The notes beneath the pieces were generated by a model that saw only the letters and a program-made list of their open reading frames with translations, made no database searches and was not told the origin of the DNA. A stretch of 13,725 bases of DNA, from the NCBI GenBank assembly GCA_017547265.1, contig JAFYQC010000266.1, positions 1 through 13,725 of the forward strand, read 5' to 3'. Made by a program: the position numbers and the translations under genes. This DNA comes from Kiritimatiellia bacterium (GTDB taxonomy: Bacteria > Verrucomicrobiota > Kiritimatiellia > RFP12 > UBA1067). Of this stretch, positions 12,843-13,725 are shown piece after piece. Each line of letters begins with the position of its first letter. The stretch's first letter is position 1.

Positions 12843-13725
12843 GCGACTCGTCCTCAATGATGCTCATCGGCATAGGCGGCGGCGGCTCGGCAATAGCCCG
12901 CGGCGTTCGCCGCGCCTTCGGAGAGGGGCTGAGGTTCCTCGCTATAGACACCGACGCCGCAACGGCGGCGGACTGCGAAGACTTCCTGCTCCTCGGCGGC
13001 AACCGTCTTTCCGGTCGCGGTTCCGGCGGTGACGTTGTCGCGGCAAGGCTCGCGACCGAAGACTCGATAAACTCTCTTGATCCGAAGATCGAGGGCGTGC
13101 GCCTCGCGATCATCGTGACGTCGCTCGGCGGCGGCACAGGCGGCGGCGCGACGCTCGAGACGGTGAAGCGTCTCGATTCGCTCGGCATACCGTCGATCGT
13201 ATTCGCCACAACGCCGTTCACGTTCGAAGGCGAGGACCGCCAGCGTTCGGCACGCGGCGTAATGACGATGATCGAAGAGGCGGCCGGCGCGACTTTCTTC
13301 GTGCCGCTCGACAAGATCGTCGGAAACGCCGAACGCCTGGACGACGCGATGCGCCGCGCCGTCGACACAATGGCATCGGCCGTCACGCTCTTCTGGCGTC
13401 TCGTCGAAAAACCAGGATACCTACGGCTCGACGCCGAGCGCATACGCCACTTGGTATCAAAGGCCGGGCGCGGCAGATTTGCCGCGGTCTCGTCAATGGG
13501 ACCCGACCGTGCGCGCGACATAAGCGACATGATCGCCAGGGCTCCCCTTCTTACGATGGGCTCGGGGCCTGTGAGGGCGATACTATGCGGCGTGCTCGCG
13601 GGCGAAGACCTGCGGCTCAGTGAAATCAGCACGATATCCGAGGGGGTGCGCTCTGCATTCGGCAACCAGGCGACGACCTTCGAGCTTGCGACGGTAAACG
13701 ACGAGGACACGTTCTCGGGGCGCAT
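12839..13725 (+). CDS. ftsZ: FtsZ-type tubulin-like GTPase, divergent (3' end outside window)
   Basis: 295 codons of an FtsZ homologue; the gene runs off the window. ATG 12839 overlaps the ftsA stop (ATGA) with GGGAGG 8 nt upstream. FtsZ landmarks: LIGIGGGGSAIARG (9-22), FLAIDTDA (33-40), GRGSGGD (59-65), the tubulin signature SLGGGTGGGAT (95-105), TTPFTFEGEDR (124-134), FFVPLDKIV (153-161) and helix 7 RLDDAMRRAV (166-175). Compared with typical FtsZ, the G-loop GGGTGTG is GGGTGGG, the base-contacting Asn of P-N-D-K is Leu157, and the T7 loop N-x-D-x-x-D reads R-L-D-A-E-R (196-201), losing the second catalytic Asp. Arg134 and Asp169 are kept. It sits where ftsZ belongs, so it is probably the cell's FtsZ or a specialised paralogue; the C-terminal FtsA-binding peptide cannot be seen. 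Confidence 0.88.
   Translation, partial: MSDSSSMMLIGIGGGGSAIARGVRRAFGEGLRFLAIDTDAATAADCEDFLLLGGNRLSGRGSGGDVVAARLATEDSINSLDPKIEGVRLAIIVTSLGGGTGGGATLETVKRLDSLGIPSIVFATTPFTFEGEDRQRSARGVMTMIEEAAGATFFVPLDKIVGNAERLDDAMRRAVDTMASAVTLFWRLVEKPGYLRLDAERIRHLVSKAGRGRFAAVSSMGPDRARDISDMIARAPLLTMGSGPVRAILCGVLAGEDLRLSEISTISEGVRSAFGNQATTFELATVNDEDTFSGR

Noticed and set aside
12835..13725. Minus-strand open frame of 296 codons at the window end
   Set aside because: It is antisense to the FtsZ gene. The plus-strand frame from 12839 carries the tubulin signature and a proper Shine-Dalgarno.

Overview
The window is a GC-rich bacterial chromosomal segment, almost entirely coding. It joins two housekeeping neighbourhoods: a thiamine-biosynthesis operon on the minus strand and a cell-wall/division (dcw) cluster. 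A MurC-MurB fusion, a divergent FtsZ next to FtsA, a UPF0371 protein, a PknB-type Ser/Thr kinase and the anaerobic thiazole enzyme ThiH together suggest an anaerobe of the Verrucomicrobiota/Kiritimatiellota/Lentisphaerota side of the PVC group. This assignment is inference; no rRNA gene or marker in the window settles it.

Layout. Positions 3-971 (+) hold the 3' part of a Ser/Thr kinase gene, ending in a short GC hairpin shared with the convergent gene. From 2510 down to 993 (-) is UPF0371/DUF1846, coupled by a GTGA overlap to a two-domain NifU-like Fe-S scaffold (3079-2507), with an extended -10 promoter just upstream. Next on the minus strand is the thiamine operon in the order thiS-thiF-thiG-thiH-thiC (7435 down to 3159). 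It is driven by a promoter that overlaps the 3' end of murCB and is controlled by a TPP riboswitch (about 7519-7437) that runs into the thiS ribosome binding site. Further upstream, also on the minus strand, is a fused murC-murB gene (9381-7540). A 505-bp spacer separates it from the divergent ddl-ftsQ-ftsA-ftsZ operon (9887 to the window end), whose genes abut or overlap by ATGA.

How the genes work together. ThiC makes the pyrimidine half of thiamine; ThiS, ThiF, ThiG and ThiH make the thiazole half. ThiD, ThiE, ThiL and the cysteine desulfurase are not in the window. ThiC and ThiH both need [4Fe-4S] clusters, so the neighbouring NifU-like scaffold is a sensible companion. MurC, MurB and Ddl make peptidoglycan precursors; FtsQ, FtsA and FtsZ form the divisome.

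Least ordinary content. (1) Two intergenic elements (4487-4682 and 9518-9777) share about 35-bp terminal inverted repeats but have unrelated interiors, each a chain of perfect hairpins. (2) The FtsZ has substitutions in its GTP-binding loop, base-contact residue and catalytic T7 loop. (3) The MurC-MurB fusion lacks sizeable parts of both enzymes. (4) The divergent murCB and ddl promoters are nearly identical and imply leaderless mRNAs. No mobile genes, tRNA, rRNA or CRISPR array was seen.
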